NCBI GenBank assembly: GCA_003313425.1
Contig: NHZP01000003.1
Location: 682,001 to 746,000, forward strand
Origin: Pseudopyrenochaeta lycopersici
Taxonomy: Eukaryota > Ascomycota > Dothideomycetes > Pleosporales > Pseudopyrenochaetaceae
DNA: 64,000 nt
Direction: 5' to 3'
A program made the translations under genes and the position numbers. Each line of letters opens with the position of its first letter. The first letter of the stretch is position 1. Below are positions 1-12,405 of this stretch, piece after piece. Below the pieces are notes generated by a model. The model was not told where the DNA came from. It did not search any database and saw nothing but the letters and a program-made list of their open reading frames with translations.

Positions 1-755
1 TCGTCCTTGTCGTGGTTACAGTCACTTTCGACTCGATACTTTGAATCATAACCGATCCTTGTCCTTCACATCGGCGGTTATGGGCTGGCGATACTACACA
101 CGATAGTGCTCATCTAGTCGGTTTGATGGCTGGACAATCCGGTTCGGCTGGAAGAAGCAATCTCTAATGTTGATGCTGCGGTGTTACCAGACCCCAGTCT
201 ACATGCGAGGGTGAAGCGGCATGCTGCTTACCGCTCGTGCTTGTGTGCAATTCGTTAGTTGGTAGTACTGTGACAATCGTATGCGAGTGCAGGTGGCGAT
301 CTTGACTTCCATATCGCATTCGTGGAACGCCTTCGTGAATCGAATGCATATCTGTTGTGTACACGTTTGTGCCTTCTTGGATTCCACATACTGCACGCCC
401 CTTGTACTACCATTCTGTTCGGTAGTAGGGAAAAGTCTGGGTCACACACTATATGGACACAAATGGTCTGTTGCCATGACGTAGTGAGTGCGTTGATGAA
501 TACTTGATTTTACCATGTACTTTCGGTGATGTCGCCGGATGGTGAGAGACATACCCCTTGAACGCCGGAGGGAACTAGCTGCCGTGAAGTTCCCATATGC
601 TTTCGTGGTATCCATACCTAGCCCAAATGGTTTCTAGATGCCGAAAAATGTATGCAAAGGAAACTATCCGCAATGCAATATATACAAACGCTGACGCTGG
701 AAAGGGTATTAAGAAAGCAAAACACGGACCGAGTCCACTGGATCTGAACCAATAA
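1..755. other. left-edge stretch without a recognised gene
   Basis: No reading frame here resembles a known protein and no convincing splice-linked exons were found. The right part is the 3' flank of the hexokinase-like gene that is transcribed leftwards. A gene could begin outside the window. Confidence 0.5.
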
Positions 756-2398
756 TCACTGTTCTTCAAGACAGCACACAGCCACTGCTGCGCCAAAGAT
801 TGCAGACTCTATAGCGATTTCCAATGAGATGGATTTTGGTCCGGCTCCCGAGGCACTCGTCAGTTCATCGAGATGTGACTGACACAATTCCCTAAAGAAT
901 GGATACTTCTCAATGACCGAGCCATTGCAGCCAATGCTCATTGTTCCAGCAGTTGCGGGTACCAGGCCCTCAGACTCGGTTCGCAATGCCCATAACGCGT
1001 GAATACCAGTGGCGAGAAAAGCCGCTGCACGGTGAGAAACGAGTTGCGAGACCTGCCTCACGAACTGGATGTCGTTATAAGTGGGAGTCTTACTGAGAGG
1101 ATGTTTTGACTGGAAGAGGGCTGTGGCGTGCACGAGGTGCTTCGAGTTGTCCATCTCCATAGCCGCAATTGTCCCCGTGTCCAGAGTATAAGGCTCAGTC
1201 AATTGATCTGGCACCTCGCCGCTAAAGAGACCTGCTGTCTGCACAGCTTCGACTATGATTAAACGCACGATCTCGCCCATGTAGCGACCGCTGATCATGT
1301 GCTCGAAAGGCTGGAAGTCTGGTCGCACGTGCGCATCGTTGAGCTGATCATCCCACCGAGTGGTAGGAAACACATTTTTGCCGAACATGCTGCACTCGGT
1401 ATTAACGAGGACATGCGTAGCCTCGTCTAGCCATTTCTTGGGATAGCCTTTGTACTTGGTAGCTGCAAGCGATGAAACAGGCAGGTGCACGGAAATATTG
1501 AATCCGGTTCCCAGAATAACTGCGAAACGGGTCGAAGGGTCTTCGTAAGCACGAGATAATAAAGTTGCAGAGGAGTCGTTGATGATCGAGTCCATGTGGA
1601 CGGGCAGGTTCTGAAATCGTTTTAGTGGCAGGCTAGTGGTGGTCCTGTCGGTCAGAGCTTACCCGCTTTCTACATGGCGCCATAATCAGCTCGCTGAGGT
1701 CATGGCCGAGCAGGCCTTCAGTCGCGCGAAAACCTTTGCCCATGTCTAACAGATTTGCGCTACGGCTCGACGTCTGTCTAGACGGCTGTTAGCTCAAAGC
1801 TTTATTTTGAGTCCATTTTCACGTACTCAACAGGGAAGGACCATGCCAAGCCCATAGGGAAGCTTTTGATACCATTCGTCTTTTGTAGCTGAGGATCAGC
1901 AAGCGCCTGCTGGATCTTCTCAGCCATCCAGTCGAAAAATTCGGTCCCGCTCCGTTGCCGAACTTTCTCGTCGATCTTATAGCTCTTCATGGTAACGATG
2001 TGCATGTTCTTGGCGCCGGCGTGTTTCCCATTCAACTCCACCAGGGCGATGCGGAACGTGGAGCCGCCGACGTCCAGGGCAAGGTAGGTTCCCTTTTCGA
2101 GGCCAGTCGGCAGCTTGCTGTTGTAGGATGGGAGCATGCAGATGTCGCTGGCCTGAAGCTTGGGGGCGAATTGCTCTTGCAGCTGCGCGGACATTTTGGC
2201 CAGCTTTGCAGGCTCCAGAGGTGCTTCGAGTAGGCGCTGGATTTCATGCAAGAGGTCGTCCATGGTTCGGTCGTAGGTTCGAAGGGCATCTCGGACTCGT
2301 TTGCGCGACGACAGAGATGGCAGGACTGAGTGGAGGAGTGATGGCAGCATGGCGATTCTTTCCAGAGCCGCGAGAAGGCCCTGCCAAAAGTCGAACAT
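756..2398 (-). CDS. atypical hexokinase-family protein (HxkC/XprF-like)
   Basis: Hexokinase fold protein of about 513 residues in three exons (2398-1827, 1777-1663, 1610-756; introns 49 and 52 nt). Family motifs are visible: LALDVGG near the first phosphate loop, WSFPVEQTS, GKGF, IINDSSATLL and LGTGFN. Several catalytic motifs deviate from active hexokinases: the phosphate loop reads GGST rather than GGTN, the sugar loop GKGF rather than TKGF, and NDSSAT replaces NDTTGT, though the Asp is kept. Aspergillus HxkC and HxkD (XprF), which are regulators rather than glucose kinases, deviate in a similar way; that assignment is inference. The start is uncertain: Met at 2398 precedes a hydrophobic helix, but an in-frame Met at 2524 and one at 2647 exist. 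Confidence 0.85.
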
Positions 2399-4283
2399 GG
2401 GCTGTTTGTACCAACAGCGTCTGGGGTGGTCTGGAGTGGGATGGTGAGCGTGGCGGGTGCCGTCAGACTCGGGGATGCGGGCGACGCGGCGGCTTTTGAA
2501 GCGTTTCAGCAGCAGGGAGGGCATGGAGGGGCACAGGTTGTGTAATTGATGGTGATGGCGGGGCCCGGCCTTGGGGAGAAGGTCGTTTGCAGGCGTTATA
2601 TCAGACTTGCAGAGACCAACAAGATGGTCCGAGCCTGTGGATTGCAATGCACGGAGGCTGGCAGCGGGCCGGAGGCATTAGTAGACCGATGTCGCAAACG
2701 GCTCTCAAGCATGGTTGTACGGCTTGTCAGAGCATCAGAGAGGTTGTATCCGCTAGAGGAGGTAGCAGAAAATGCCCCGGCGGTGCTGAGGCACGGCAGA
2801 CGGGGGCATGTAAGGGTGGCTGCGGGGCCCAAGGGGGATTGCAGGCAGCGAAAGGAGCCGGGGAAGGCAGGCGTGTGGCCGGGAGCAGCGGTTGACAGCG
2901 TGTCGCTCGCGCCAGGCACGCTGCGATAGACAGGCGAGGGCAGGGCGCCGTCATGGCGACCGTTTGGTGGGGTTTCTCAGGAGGTTTCCTGACGGCCATG
3001 CTACCGTTACGTCGGCCAGCTCCGCTAGGCTGGATTGAGCCCGCGCGGCTAGCCCCAAGCAGAAGCAATAGCTCGTTGCCGCGCCCATGATTCAACCAGA
3101 TTAGCAGCAGTTATGCCGTCGTGGCGATCCTCGCTGGGGACATCGGCGGGTGTTTCTGAGTGCAACCGCAATTAGCACATCGACTCTGGAACCTGTACGG
3201 CGGGCGGGAAGCACGTGCCTGCCGCCCGTCTGCGCCAAGTGCCCACCCATCTGCCACTTTGGGCCTAATCCACTCGAACCTCACCAACCTCCCGTGCATC
3301 TTGATCTGCTTCATCAGACATGCAGACGCCGTGCCACACGCACGCCCGCTTCAACACGCTCCCTGACTGCACCCCCCCGCCGTGAGCATCCTCGCCCATG
3401 GTGCTGACAATCCACCTCCCCCGCACCCATATGCCACCGTAACCATCACACCCCCCTCGTGGTGCCCAGGCAAAAGCTTATTTTGCGAGCAAGGGCACCA
3501 GAAGCTGCTGGTGCATCGCAGCTTGACCCGTGTCAGTCGAGAACGAGCAAAGTGTTGGCAGGTAGCAGTTGCGCCTGCTTGGTACCATATTGCGACTACT
3601 GCATCTCACCCAACGCCCAACCACAAACATCCAATCGTAGTCTAGACTGTGGCAATAAGCAGCCAGGAATGCTATCCTAGCATTGCTACAGTACAATATG
3701 CCGGGAGGGGGGGGGGGGAAGGGGCTGCCCACTCTTATCCCAGCTGTGCCTCCTCGGAGCGATGACTTGCAGTGACCCATGCCCATCGATAAGAGATGCT
3801 CTGGGCAATCTACGGGCTTTGGGCTTCCCACGGGCCTGGTGGGGTCAATGTTATTCAACGTCAACGTCAGGGGTGTGAAACGGCTGCTGTGTGCGCGACC
3901 TGCTACTGTGCAACCTCACACAGCCCTGGATGACGAGCAACTCGGAGCCTGCGCCCAAGATATTTTGTTTACAGAGTCATATTAAGTGGATTGCAAGAGG
4001 CGTCGTTTGTGCCATGACACTACACAGAATATGTGTTGGCAGTCAAACGCCACGCTGTTGGATCCTGCTGGTTTGCTATACTACTAAGGATGGAGACATG
4101 GGATATCGCGCAGAGGCTTGTTGACAACTCTGAGAGGCTTCATAACTCCGCCAAGTGATTTACAAGAAAGCCAAAATCACGTAGAATAGGCTTGAAGTAT
4201 TGTGATAGGAATAAACCGCTCGTCCCTCCCCTAGACATTACTCAAAAAAAATTCGTGTCGTAACAATCATAGCATAAATGGAA
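2399..4283. other. intergenic region, no gene recognised
   Basis: About 1.9 kb between the divergent hexokinase-like 5' end and the UNC93-like 3' end. Open frames here are GC-rich, overlap each other on both strands and show no recognisable protein. It contains a long poly-G run (listed separately) and C-rich tracts near 3370-3460. Confidence 0.5.
3703..3724 (+). repeat. poly-G tract
   Basis: GGG, A, twelve Gs, AA, GGGG. A simple-sequence run in intergenic DNA; four or more G-runs can be drawn from it, so a G-quadruplex is possible in principle. Length may be unreliable because homopolymers are error-prone in sequencing. Confidence 0.85.
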
Positions 4284-5866
4284 TCAAACCTTCTCAGCGT
4301 CATCGTGCCGACTAATGATATGGGCCTTAGGAGCAACCTCTGCAACAGTCTCATCCGTGAACGCAACGTCCTTCTCCAACGACACAGTGTCCTCGACCTT
4401 CCAGAGAATGACAGGAAGCGCGACGAGCAGACTGCCAGCAAGGAGGCCCCAGTTGGACGCAAACATGTTCATATATGGAATCTTCAAATCGTCCAGACGC
4501 CAGGTGATAGCACCGCCAGCGGACTGAATACCCTTGTAGAAACCGGCAAAGTTGGCAAGTTTGCGACCATTGTTCGTCAACGCACCCATAAACCAATAGA
4601 CGCAAGTCTGCCAGGCGGCATCCGAGAAGCCGTAGAACATGTAGAGCACAAAAGGTCCCGCATAGCCAGCGTCAGTCCAGTCCTTCTTCACATGCGACTT
4701 GTCCTCGGCCCAAGCACGGTCGTAGGTCTTCTGGAACATGTAGCCAAAGCCCCAGATAATCATAATGGTCGCAAACAGAGCACCCCAGGCAGCCTTTGCA
4801 CGAGTTGTTCGGCGGACACCCTTGATGTCAAGAGCGAAGCCGAAAACGTAAGCACCAATGATCTGCATGATGTAGTAGACCACGCCGTTCAGCGCTCGTG
4901 TGCGCGTGTTGAAGTATGCGCCATTGACCTCGGTGAAGTGATAGGTGTAGAACCAATTAGAGGCAAGGAACATGGGGAACAGGAGGATAATATATGGGTC
5001 GGTAAAGAAGGTCTGCCACAAACCCACAATTTCGGACTTCCACGAGGGGTGCTTCATGACAATGACCTTGGATCCATCCGAGCGGATGACGTCCCTGGCA
5101 TCTACAAGCGTCCAAGCAAGGGCCGCACCAATGATGGTGAGGATGAGGAACCCGACGTAGGTGCCGTCCGTAACAGGAGCGGCATTTGTTGTATTAATAT
5201 TTTGACCAAGGGGTATCTGAGACCGTCAGTAATTGCATCTCGTAAAAAGAGGCTCGTGCTACACGAATAAAGCGTGTGACTTACAAAACTGCCAATCACA
5301 GCACCCAAGTTGAAGATCATCCAAAACCACGAAATGTAGCGACCCTTGGACTCTTCAGGTGGGTAGGACATCATAATGGCTCCCTGGGCGCACCAGAGCA
5401 GACCGGCACACACACCGAGCAGTGCGCCTGCAAAAGTAGTGAAGCCCAAATTCTGCGTGTGGTTGTAACAGAGGTAGGAAGCCACATAGACAGAGTAACC
5501 GACGCCACCAATGGACAAAGCAGTGCGGATGCCGAGCTTATTGGTGAAGGTTCCAGCGAAGAATCCGACCACGGCGAAGGTTGAGTACAGAGCGGTGTTG
5601 GCGCGATTATTTGCAGTCGGATCTAGCTGGCCGCCGCCGCCCATGCCATTGAGAGCATTGAACATGCCGGGGCACATGAAGCAAACGAAGGAAACAATGA
5701 CCAGCTGAACAGGGGGTGAGGCGAACCATGGCAGCTTGAAGCCAGCAATGGTGAAGCGCTTGTACATCCATGAGTTGGGCAGTTCAAGCAAATTGCTGTC
5801 GGTCAGCGAATGCTCTGGAGAATTGACATCATGACCAGGAAGGGCGTCCTTTTCGGTGGTGGACAT
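4284..5866 (-). CDS. UNC93-like major facilitator membrane protein
   Basis: Polytopic membrane protein of 504 residues in two exons (5866-5285 and 5216-4284; 68-nt intron with donor GTAAGT). A short hydrophilic N-terminus is followed by many hydrophobic helices. The N-terminal half shows CPGMFNALNGMGGGG and the loop PPEESKGRY, and the C-terminal half MFYGFSDAAWQT, all typical of the fungal UNC93/DUF895 branch of the MFS. Substrate is unknown for this fungal group; transport is inferred from fold only. The C-terminus is a charged cytoplasmic tail. It shares a 1.27-kb divergent intergenic region with the glucosamine-6-phosphate deaminase gene. Confidence 0.9.
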
Positions 5867-7134
5867 TTTGGGCTGGGCGGTGGATGCAGCCGGATTCGGA
5901 GAGCGATGCGGAGTCGATCCTGGCGACTGACGTAGGTCCTGTCAAAGGCCGAAGGAGACGAATAGAGCAAGCGAGCAGAACCAGGTAAGAAATACAGAGT
6001 GCTTGAGCTCAGGCCACAGCGATAGCCCCAACCTATATTTAAGTGTGGTTTGACGGCGATGAAAGGGAGGGGCATCTCCGTCTTAAGCATCTGTCAGCTA
6101 GGGTCCTTACACGGTCCATTCACGTTCAAATCTCCCTGAACTACCCAGATGTGGTCAAACGCGGCGGGCGTTAGCACGCGACACCCTCTGCCCTGGGAGA
6201 TAATGAAAGTTCAACGCCTCTAGAGACGCTGCCGTTCGAGGATTCGCTGGCACCGCGCAAACGCCTCCAACCATCAGAGTCCCGTATTCGCGACCCCAGT
6301 CTGTAACACCGCAGGGGCCGCAGAGCAGAGCAGCAGCAGCAGTGCGCAGCTGCAGCCATTCGGGAGGCGCTCACAAGTGCTTCTCGGGAGGCAGCTGAGG
6401 CTTGAAGCGGGCACCGTGGACGGCCAGCTTATCGGGGATCACACGATGTGCAGTGTTTTCCCTGACCCCGTTGGCTGCTAAATCGTGTCCCCCGGCACAG
6501 AAAGACGACCTAAAATTCGCCGGTCCCAGCCACTTGCAACGTCCTCCCCTTGCCACCCTAGTCTAAAATGTAACATCAACGTCGACGTCTCTATCAAACT
6601 GTCAACCGACGCTGGCCTTATCGACCATGCTCAGCATCGTGATGCGCCAGCTCACTTGTGACTTCCCATCAGGGCTAACATCCAAAGCAAACCCAAGCAC
6701 TATCTCGACCCCCGTCGGAAAACATGGCAGTTCGCGTGATAACTCATGTTGCCGTAGCATGGCAGTAAGCCGGGCATCCACACGATGGCGCGTTGTACGA
6801 CCATGTTCACCTTACCGTCCATCGCACTGCCTTGTGGTTCGTATGACCCACCACGAGTGCATCATGTTGCGACGGACGGAAGTGGAGCGACCGTCTCGCA
6901 GAGAACGTGTTCGAATCCGGCAACACTGGCCGCTGTCACGTCCTGACAAAGAGGACCCTGATTGACGAACGAGCTTGCCACCCTACCTTTTGCCCCCGAG
7001 AAGTGACGTGAAGTCGTCTCTAGCTTCTTCACAAATATCAATTGCCCCTCCGCTGTCAAGTGCTGGCAGCCTAGCACCTTACTGCTCACGCAGACACCTG
7101 GCATTATTGAGTACTACAGACAAGATAACGCATC
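5867..7134. other. divergent promoter region
   Basis: Lies between the UNC93-like gene (leftwards) and the glucosamine-6-phosphate deaminase gene (rightwards). Several open frames exist but none is recognisable. A TTCGAATCC string at 6910 resembles a tRNA B box, but no cloverleaf could be drawn around it. Confidence 0.5.
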
Positions 7135-8490
7135 ATGTACGCATATGCAATGCCCCATCGTCGTTCAGCAGCACGCTTACCGCTTACAGGCGGCTAATCA
7201 TCAGAGACGACCCCCAGGCTGCATCCAAGTACATTGCTGACTACGTTATTGGTGCACATCTCACTCCCTTGCGTACGTGCGCAAGTCAGCTAACGCCCCT
7301 ATATAGAACGCATCAAAGCCTTCAACCCCACTCCAGAGAGGCAGTTTGTCCTAGGCTTGCCTACTGGAAGCAGCCCCGTCTTGGTCTACCAACATCTTGT
7401 CCAGCGCCACAAAGCGGGCGAAGTCTCCTTCCGCAATGTGGTCACTTTCAACATGGTACAATCAATTGCCCCGTAGCCGTGCCACATCCTTGCTTCGATC
7501 CTGTGTAGCGCACCGGCATGACTCTAAGATATGCTGACCCAACCAGGACGAGTATGTCGGGATTCCACGAGACCACCCGGAAAGCTATCACAGCTTCATG
7601 TACAAACATTTCTTTTCACACGTTGACGTGAAGCCCGACAATGTGAACATTCTCAACGGCAATGCGCCCGATCTGGAAGCCGAGTGCCATGAGTATGAGG
7701 ACAAGATCAAGCGTGCTGGCGGCATTGAGCTGTTCCTCGGCGGTATTGGACCGGATGGGCACATCGCATTTAATGAGCCCGGTTCCAGCCTCAAGTCTCG
7801 GACGCGTGTGAAGACGCTTGCATATGATACTATACTCGCAAATTCACGGTTTTTTGGGAACGACCTGGATCAAGTGCCCAGGATGGCATTGACAGTGGGA
7901 GTTCAAACAGTGCTTGATGTTAGTCACACCAGCCAGGTACACCTCAGCGAATGTCTCACAAAACGTAGGCGCGCGAAGTCGTTATCGTCATCATAGGCGC
8001 ACATAAAGCCTTGGCCCTCCAGAAATGCATCGAAGGCGGTGTAAATCACATGTGGACGCTGTCCAGCCTGCAACTGCATCCGCATCCAATGATCGTCGTT
8101 GACGAGGATGCTACATTGGAGCTGCAGGTCAAGACGGTCAAGGTACGCCACCACAAGTAATCATGCATTTGTAGATTGGTGCTAAACATTGTAAAGTACT
8201 TCAAGAGCATTGAGATGGTCGCCAACGAACTCGGGTTTCGACAGAAGCTCCCTAGGAAACGCGACTCGCTCGTCGACGTGGGGACCTTGCTAGCTCCCGA
8301 GCCCCAAACCTCATCCCAGGCGCACGGTATCAAGTTGACTGTGCCGCAATTTAGCATCTCTCGCTCAGCGAGCCCGGTACTAGAGCCAATGAGCGCTCGA
8401 TTGTCTGACCAGGAAGCCAAAACATTTTGGCCCATGGATGAACTCGAAGATCAGCCGTCAGTCCGGATGAGTGCTCGGGTCGCCAGTTGA
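7135..8490 (+). CDS. NAG1: glucosamine-6-phosphate deaminase
   Basis: Converts glucosamine-6-phosphate to fructose-6-phosphate and ammonia in amino-sugar catabolism (cytosol). Six exons: 7135-7136, 7190-7251, 7307-7455, 7547-7918, 7969-8142 and 8197-8490, about 350 residues. Exon 1 supplies only AT of the start codon; the G comes from exon 2, giving the family N-terminus [10 protein letters not shown]. Visible motifs: [19 protein letters not shown] (MDEY), [20 protein letters not shown] and GAHKALAL. The fungal C-terminal extension after YFKSIE adds roughly 90 low-conservation residues rich in Ser. The reading frame continues through the first intron, so the split start rests on homology to the family N-terminus and on good GTACGC/ACAG splice signals. 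Confidence 0.93.
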
Positions 8491-9155
8491 TAGGCCATGT
8501 TACCACAGGCATGGAGGGACACCACATTTTGATTACGATTTGTGTTTTTGCAAGCTAGGGACTGGGCCCTTCGTTACACATTGATTTCTCCTGAACATTG
8601 TGGTCGGTGCTATTGACTGGGAATTAGATTGTCATCAAGAATTGTGGCGCATGGAGCGATCGTGCAATGATTTCAGACCCAATTATAAAATAAGACGATG
8701 CAGACTGTTTGCATTGATGAGATGATGAGGTTGGACAAGTGTCCGTATTTGCATGTCGTCGGGCTCGGCCTGCAGCTCTGTATTTGTATCTACGTTTGTG
8801 GGCAGGCGGGAGGCTGGCGTATTTTCTGTATATGTAGACGTAGATGTAGATGTTGGATGTACGATATGACGTATTTCGAGTAGTCTTACTGCTTCGAGCA
8901 TACTTTAAATTTTTTAGAACCTCTAGATGCTTGGAACTCTGGCTTGTGCAGTTGGTGCAGCGAGCAAGTTCAACCCCGTGGTCTGCATGTGAATGGGTTG
9001 CAATACCGGACGCGTAGCCGAGGCACGTCAGGTACCTTCCCCTTCCATGGATCATGGCCGATACTAGCTTCCCCAGCATGCAATGACAACAACAACAACA
9101 ACCCCTCAAGATATGGTCGAGACAGCCAGCTCGCATACAGCACCAGACACCCAGA
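8491..9155. other. intergenic region with CAA-rich leader
   Basis: About 660 bp between tandem genes. No gene seen. Near its right end, inside the probable 5' leader of the next gene, lies a short (CAA)n run at 9086-9102. Confidence 0.55.
9086..9102 (+). repeat. short (CAA)n microsatellite
   Basis: Five to six CAA units, 54 bp before the start codon of the TMEM135-like gene, so probably transcribed as part of its leader. CAA repeats in leaders are unstructured; no more can be said. Confidence 0.8.
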
Positions 9156-10834
9156 ATGTCGTCGGCAAGCGCACCACAGCCAGCACCACCGGGTAAGCCT
9201 CAGGACGGGAAAAAGCAGCCCATCGACCCAATCCTGCGCAATGCGCTGCGCTACACCATCAGCGCGAAGGAGTACCAGCTCCTCCATCAGTACCTCCTGT
9301 CGCGCGCACCGGCTGTAAAGAAGAGAACACTGCACCCAAAGACATATGACGCGATCACCAAAGGACCGGACGACTACAATGTCGCAGCCATCCGCGCATC
9401 ATTGCGATTGGGCGTCTTGACCTTCTCGGGACTCAAGGCATGGGAGCTGATAAGCACAAAGGTTCTGGCGCGGGGAACAGAGACGAGGTATCGACGACCA
9501 TTGCAACCCCCCCAAGAAATACATGATGCTGACCGTGTTGCGACAGACGCCAGCCTCGACTACCCCTCTGGAAGTCCCCAAATGTTCGCTTGAGCAGCTC
9601 GCTCGCCTTCATCCTCCTCTTCCATCGACTCCTGCGTCGCTTCTTTGTCCGGGTCCGCGAGAGTCTTCTCAGCAACGATGCCCGCTCCTTCCGACGGCGA
9701 AACCCGCGCATCTCGCGCTCATTGACATCTCGACTGGCACCAGCCATTGGTTCTAGCTTAGCAGGCTTCTTCCTCGCCGTCTACCCCGGAGATCAGCTGC
9801 GTATCACAATAGCCATCTACATCTTCACACGAGCGCTCGAGTTCTGCTACAACTACTTGGAAGAGCTCGGGTACTTTAAGAATAGACCGTCTTGGTTCGG
9901 TTCATGGATGATTATGCCTGTAGCATGTGGACAGTTACTGCATGCATTTGTGTTTGACCGCGACTGCTTCCCGGCTGGAATTGGAAATTACATCATGGGC
10001 AATTCTCCCGAATATCTTCAGAAACGCCCAACAGACTACCCGCGGAACCTGCGATGGCCTGGCACATACGACATTGTCGACAGCTTGGCAGAGATCTCAA
10101 AGCAGCGCTGGCCGCCCTTTATATCGCCTATTCTGTTCCCTAACCACGACACGCTTCCCAAGAGCCTCACTTCCATTTCATCAATCACCTCGCCTGCACA
10201 CCCGGCCATCAAGTCGTTATCATGCGCCCTCCTCCACCCTCAGGATCCATCTTGTCTGCGCACCTACGTACAATATTGGATCCAAGCCTTCCCCAAGATT
10301 GCCCGCTTCTTCACTATATTTTTTGCCGCAATGAGCATCCCTCGCTACAAAGCTTTCCTTGACTCTCCTGTGGCTGCAGTCAACAAGCTAGCGAAGAGTA
10401 TACTCCGCATGTCGCTCTTCATTTCCGGAGCTATCGGCACAAGTTGGGGATCCATCTGCCTCTTCCAGAACCTTTTCCCTCGCAGCCTCCTTCCCACTCA
10501 GCGGTGGTTCTTCGGGGGCTTCCTGGGCGGTCTGTGGGCGTTCCTTGAGCGCAAGGGTGGGCGTGGTAATTTTTTGTACACAGCGAGGATGTCCATTGAT
10601 TCGCTTTGGAAGGTCGGTATCAAGCGAGGTTGGTGGAGAGGCATTAAAAATGGGGATGTGCTACTGTTTGTGTTGAGCTTGGCTACCGTCAATGTGCTGT
10701 ACGAGATATCGCCGCGATCTGTGAACAGCGGTGTTGCGCGAAAAGGCTTGGGTGTTTTGAGGGGGGAGGGTTGGGTCGACCGGGCAACACTGCCTAGAGA
10801 TGGTAAGGACAAGGAAATCGATGATAAAGAGTGA
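9156..10834 (+). CDS. TMEM135-like integral membrane protein
   Basis: Membrane protein of 539 residues in two exons (9156-9487 and 9547-10834; 59-nt intron). The hydrophilic N-terminus is followed by SSSLAFILLFHRLLRRFF, a YPGDQLR motif, the tract YPRNLRWPGTYDIVDSL, and several hydrophobic helices (GSSLAGFFLAVYPG, FFTIFFAAMSIPRY, WFFGGFLGGLWAFLERKG). This arrangement matches fungal relatives of animal TMEM135, a peroxisome/mitochondria-associated protein with distant similarity to the Tim17 family. Fungal function is not established. The exon junction was fixed by phase (AG from exon 1 plus A from exon 2). Confidence 0.82.
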
Positions 10835-11194
10835 AGAAATGTTTCCTTTGGAGGAACATTGAACACTCAGATTTTGGTCGTATGAGTTATGACATGTATG
10901 ATTTGGAGGTTCGTTGTGTATTATTTTGATAGTTTTAATTGTAATGCTTATACATTCTCTCTTCACTGTCTATTCCTCGTTAACTTCCGTCACCTTCCTG
11001 TTGTAAACTTCTGATTTGCGCGCCCGTTGTGTCGGAGTTTGTCTGTTTAAATGATACCCGGAAGCACGTGAGGGCGCGCATTGCGACGTGCGGAGCTTGT
11101 GGGCTGATCTCGATAATCCCAAACATTCCAAAAAATTTCCCAACCACATCACTTCTGTCTTTCCTCATCCTTTAACCTCCACAAACTTTCGACC
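10835..11194. other. intergenic spacer
   Basis: 360 bp between tandem genes, AT-rich after the TMEM135-like stop codon. Nothing else is seen. Confidence 0.5.
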
Positions 11195-12405
11195 ATGGCC
11201 ACCAAACAGGAAGAATTCAGCACAAAGCCCATTGAGGGTGCTGGTCTGTTTGGCGGCTCAAGCACAGAGAAACAGCAGGAAGTTGATCTTGCATCCGAGC
11301 CCTCTGCGAAGAAAGATGAACCACTCCCAGAGACTTCGGGGGTTGAGAGTGTGACTACGGATGTAGCTCAACTCTCAGTTGCAGACAAGGAGGACTCAGC
11401 AAAGGCGCCGGAAGAAGAGAAGGTCGCTGAAGCCGCAGCTTCCACAACTGTCGCACCCGCCGCACCCACTACACCCACTACAGACACTGTCATCCCGACC
11501 ACTGGCCCCATCTGGCCCGAGACGCCGCCCGATCACCCTCTCACAAAATTCTACGACGCTTTTGAGGGCCTTGTAGCAGAAGCTACGCACAATGAAGTCT
11601 ACGGCGTCGAGCTCTCCAAGTCGAATCCCTTCCTTACGAAGCTCATACTGCAGAAGTTCCTACGCGCGAATCAAAACGATTTAGAAAAGGGGAAACAGCA
11701 ACTGCTTGCGACGCTGAAGTGGAGAAAGGAATTCAATCCCATCAAAGCCGCAGAGGAGAGTTTCGAGAAGGGCAGGTTTGAGGGATTGGGGTACGTCCTT
11801 GAGGTTGAGGGCGTGCCAGAAAGTCCGAACAAGAAAGATATAGTCACTTTCAATATCTACGGAGCCGTCAAGGATAACAAAGCTACATTTGGGGACCTGC
11901 AAGGGTATGCCACTTTTATTGCCAAACGGCACAACAATAAATTATAGTGTGCTGACATTACGACTACAGATTCCTCCGCTGGCGCGTTGGCCTCATGGAG
12001 AAGTCAGTCCAGAAGCTCAACCTCGGCGCCGCCACGCAGCCCATTCCAAACTACAATGAGGGACCCGACCCCTACCAGGGCTTCCAGATCCACGACTACC
12101 TCCAGGTCTCCTTCCTGCGTCAAGACCCCGTCGTCAAAGCCGCGACCAAAGAAACTATTGCCCTTCTTCAAAGTCACTACCCCGAAACGCTTTCGCGGAA
12201 GTTCTTCGTCAATGTTCCTGTTGTGATGGGCTGGCTGTACACTGCTATGAAGTTGGTCATCGCGAAGGAGACGGTCAAGAAGTTCACCGTGCTGAGCTAT
12301 GGAAACCAACTAGCCACGGAGCTGGGACCCAATATCCCAAAGGTGTATGGAGGGAGTGCTGGGGAGCTTGCTGAAATTGGTGAGGGGATGACTTTTAAGG
12401 AGTAG
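11195..12405 (+). CDS. SFH5: Sec14-like phosphatidylinositol transfer protein SFH5
   Basis: CRAL-TRIO lipid-binding protein of 381 residues in two exons (11195-11904 and 11970-12405; 65-nt intron). The first ~105 residues are low-complexity and Ala/Thr/Pro/Glu-rich. The CRAL-TRIO N domain follows (FLTKLILQKFLRANQNDLEK), then the lipid-binding domain: FLRWRVGLMEKSVQKLNL, DYLQVSFLRQDP, HYPETLSRKFFVNVP. Yeast Sfh5 binds phosphatidylinositol weakly and carries haem; it acts at ER/plasma-membrane contacts. The long acidic N-terminus is normal for filamentous fungi. Confidence 0.93.

Noticed and set aside
2128..2929. Overlapping plus-strand frames beside the hexokinase-like gene
   Set aside because: GC-rich shadows of the hexokinase-like first exon and its upstream region; no motif.
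4278..5270. 330-codon plus-strand open frame
   Set aside because: Antisense shadow of the UNC93-like exon 2; no protein-like composition and the opposite strand is clearly coding.
6860..6930. tRNA-like B-box string GTTCGAATCC
   Set aside because: T-arm and acceptor stems do not pair and there is no A box at a fitting distance on either strand.
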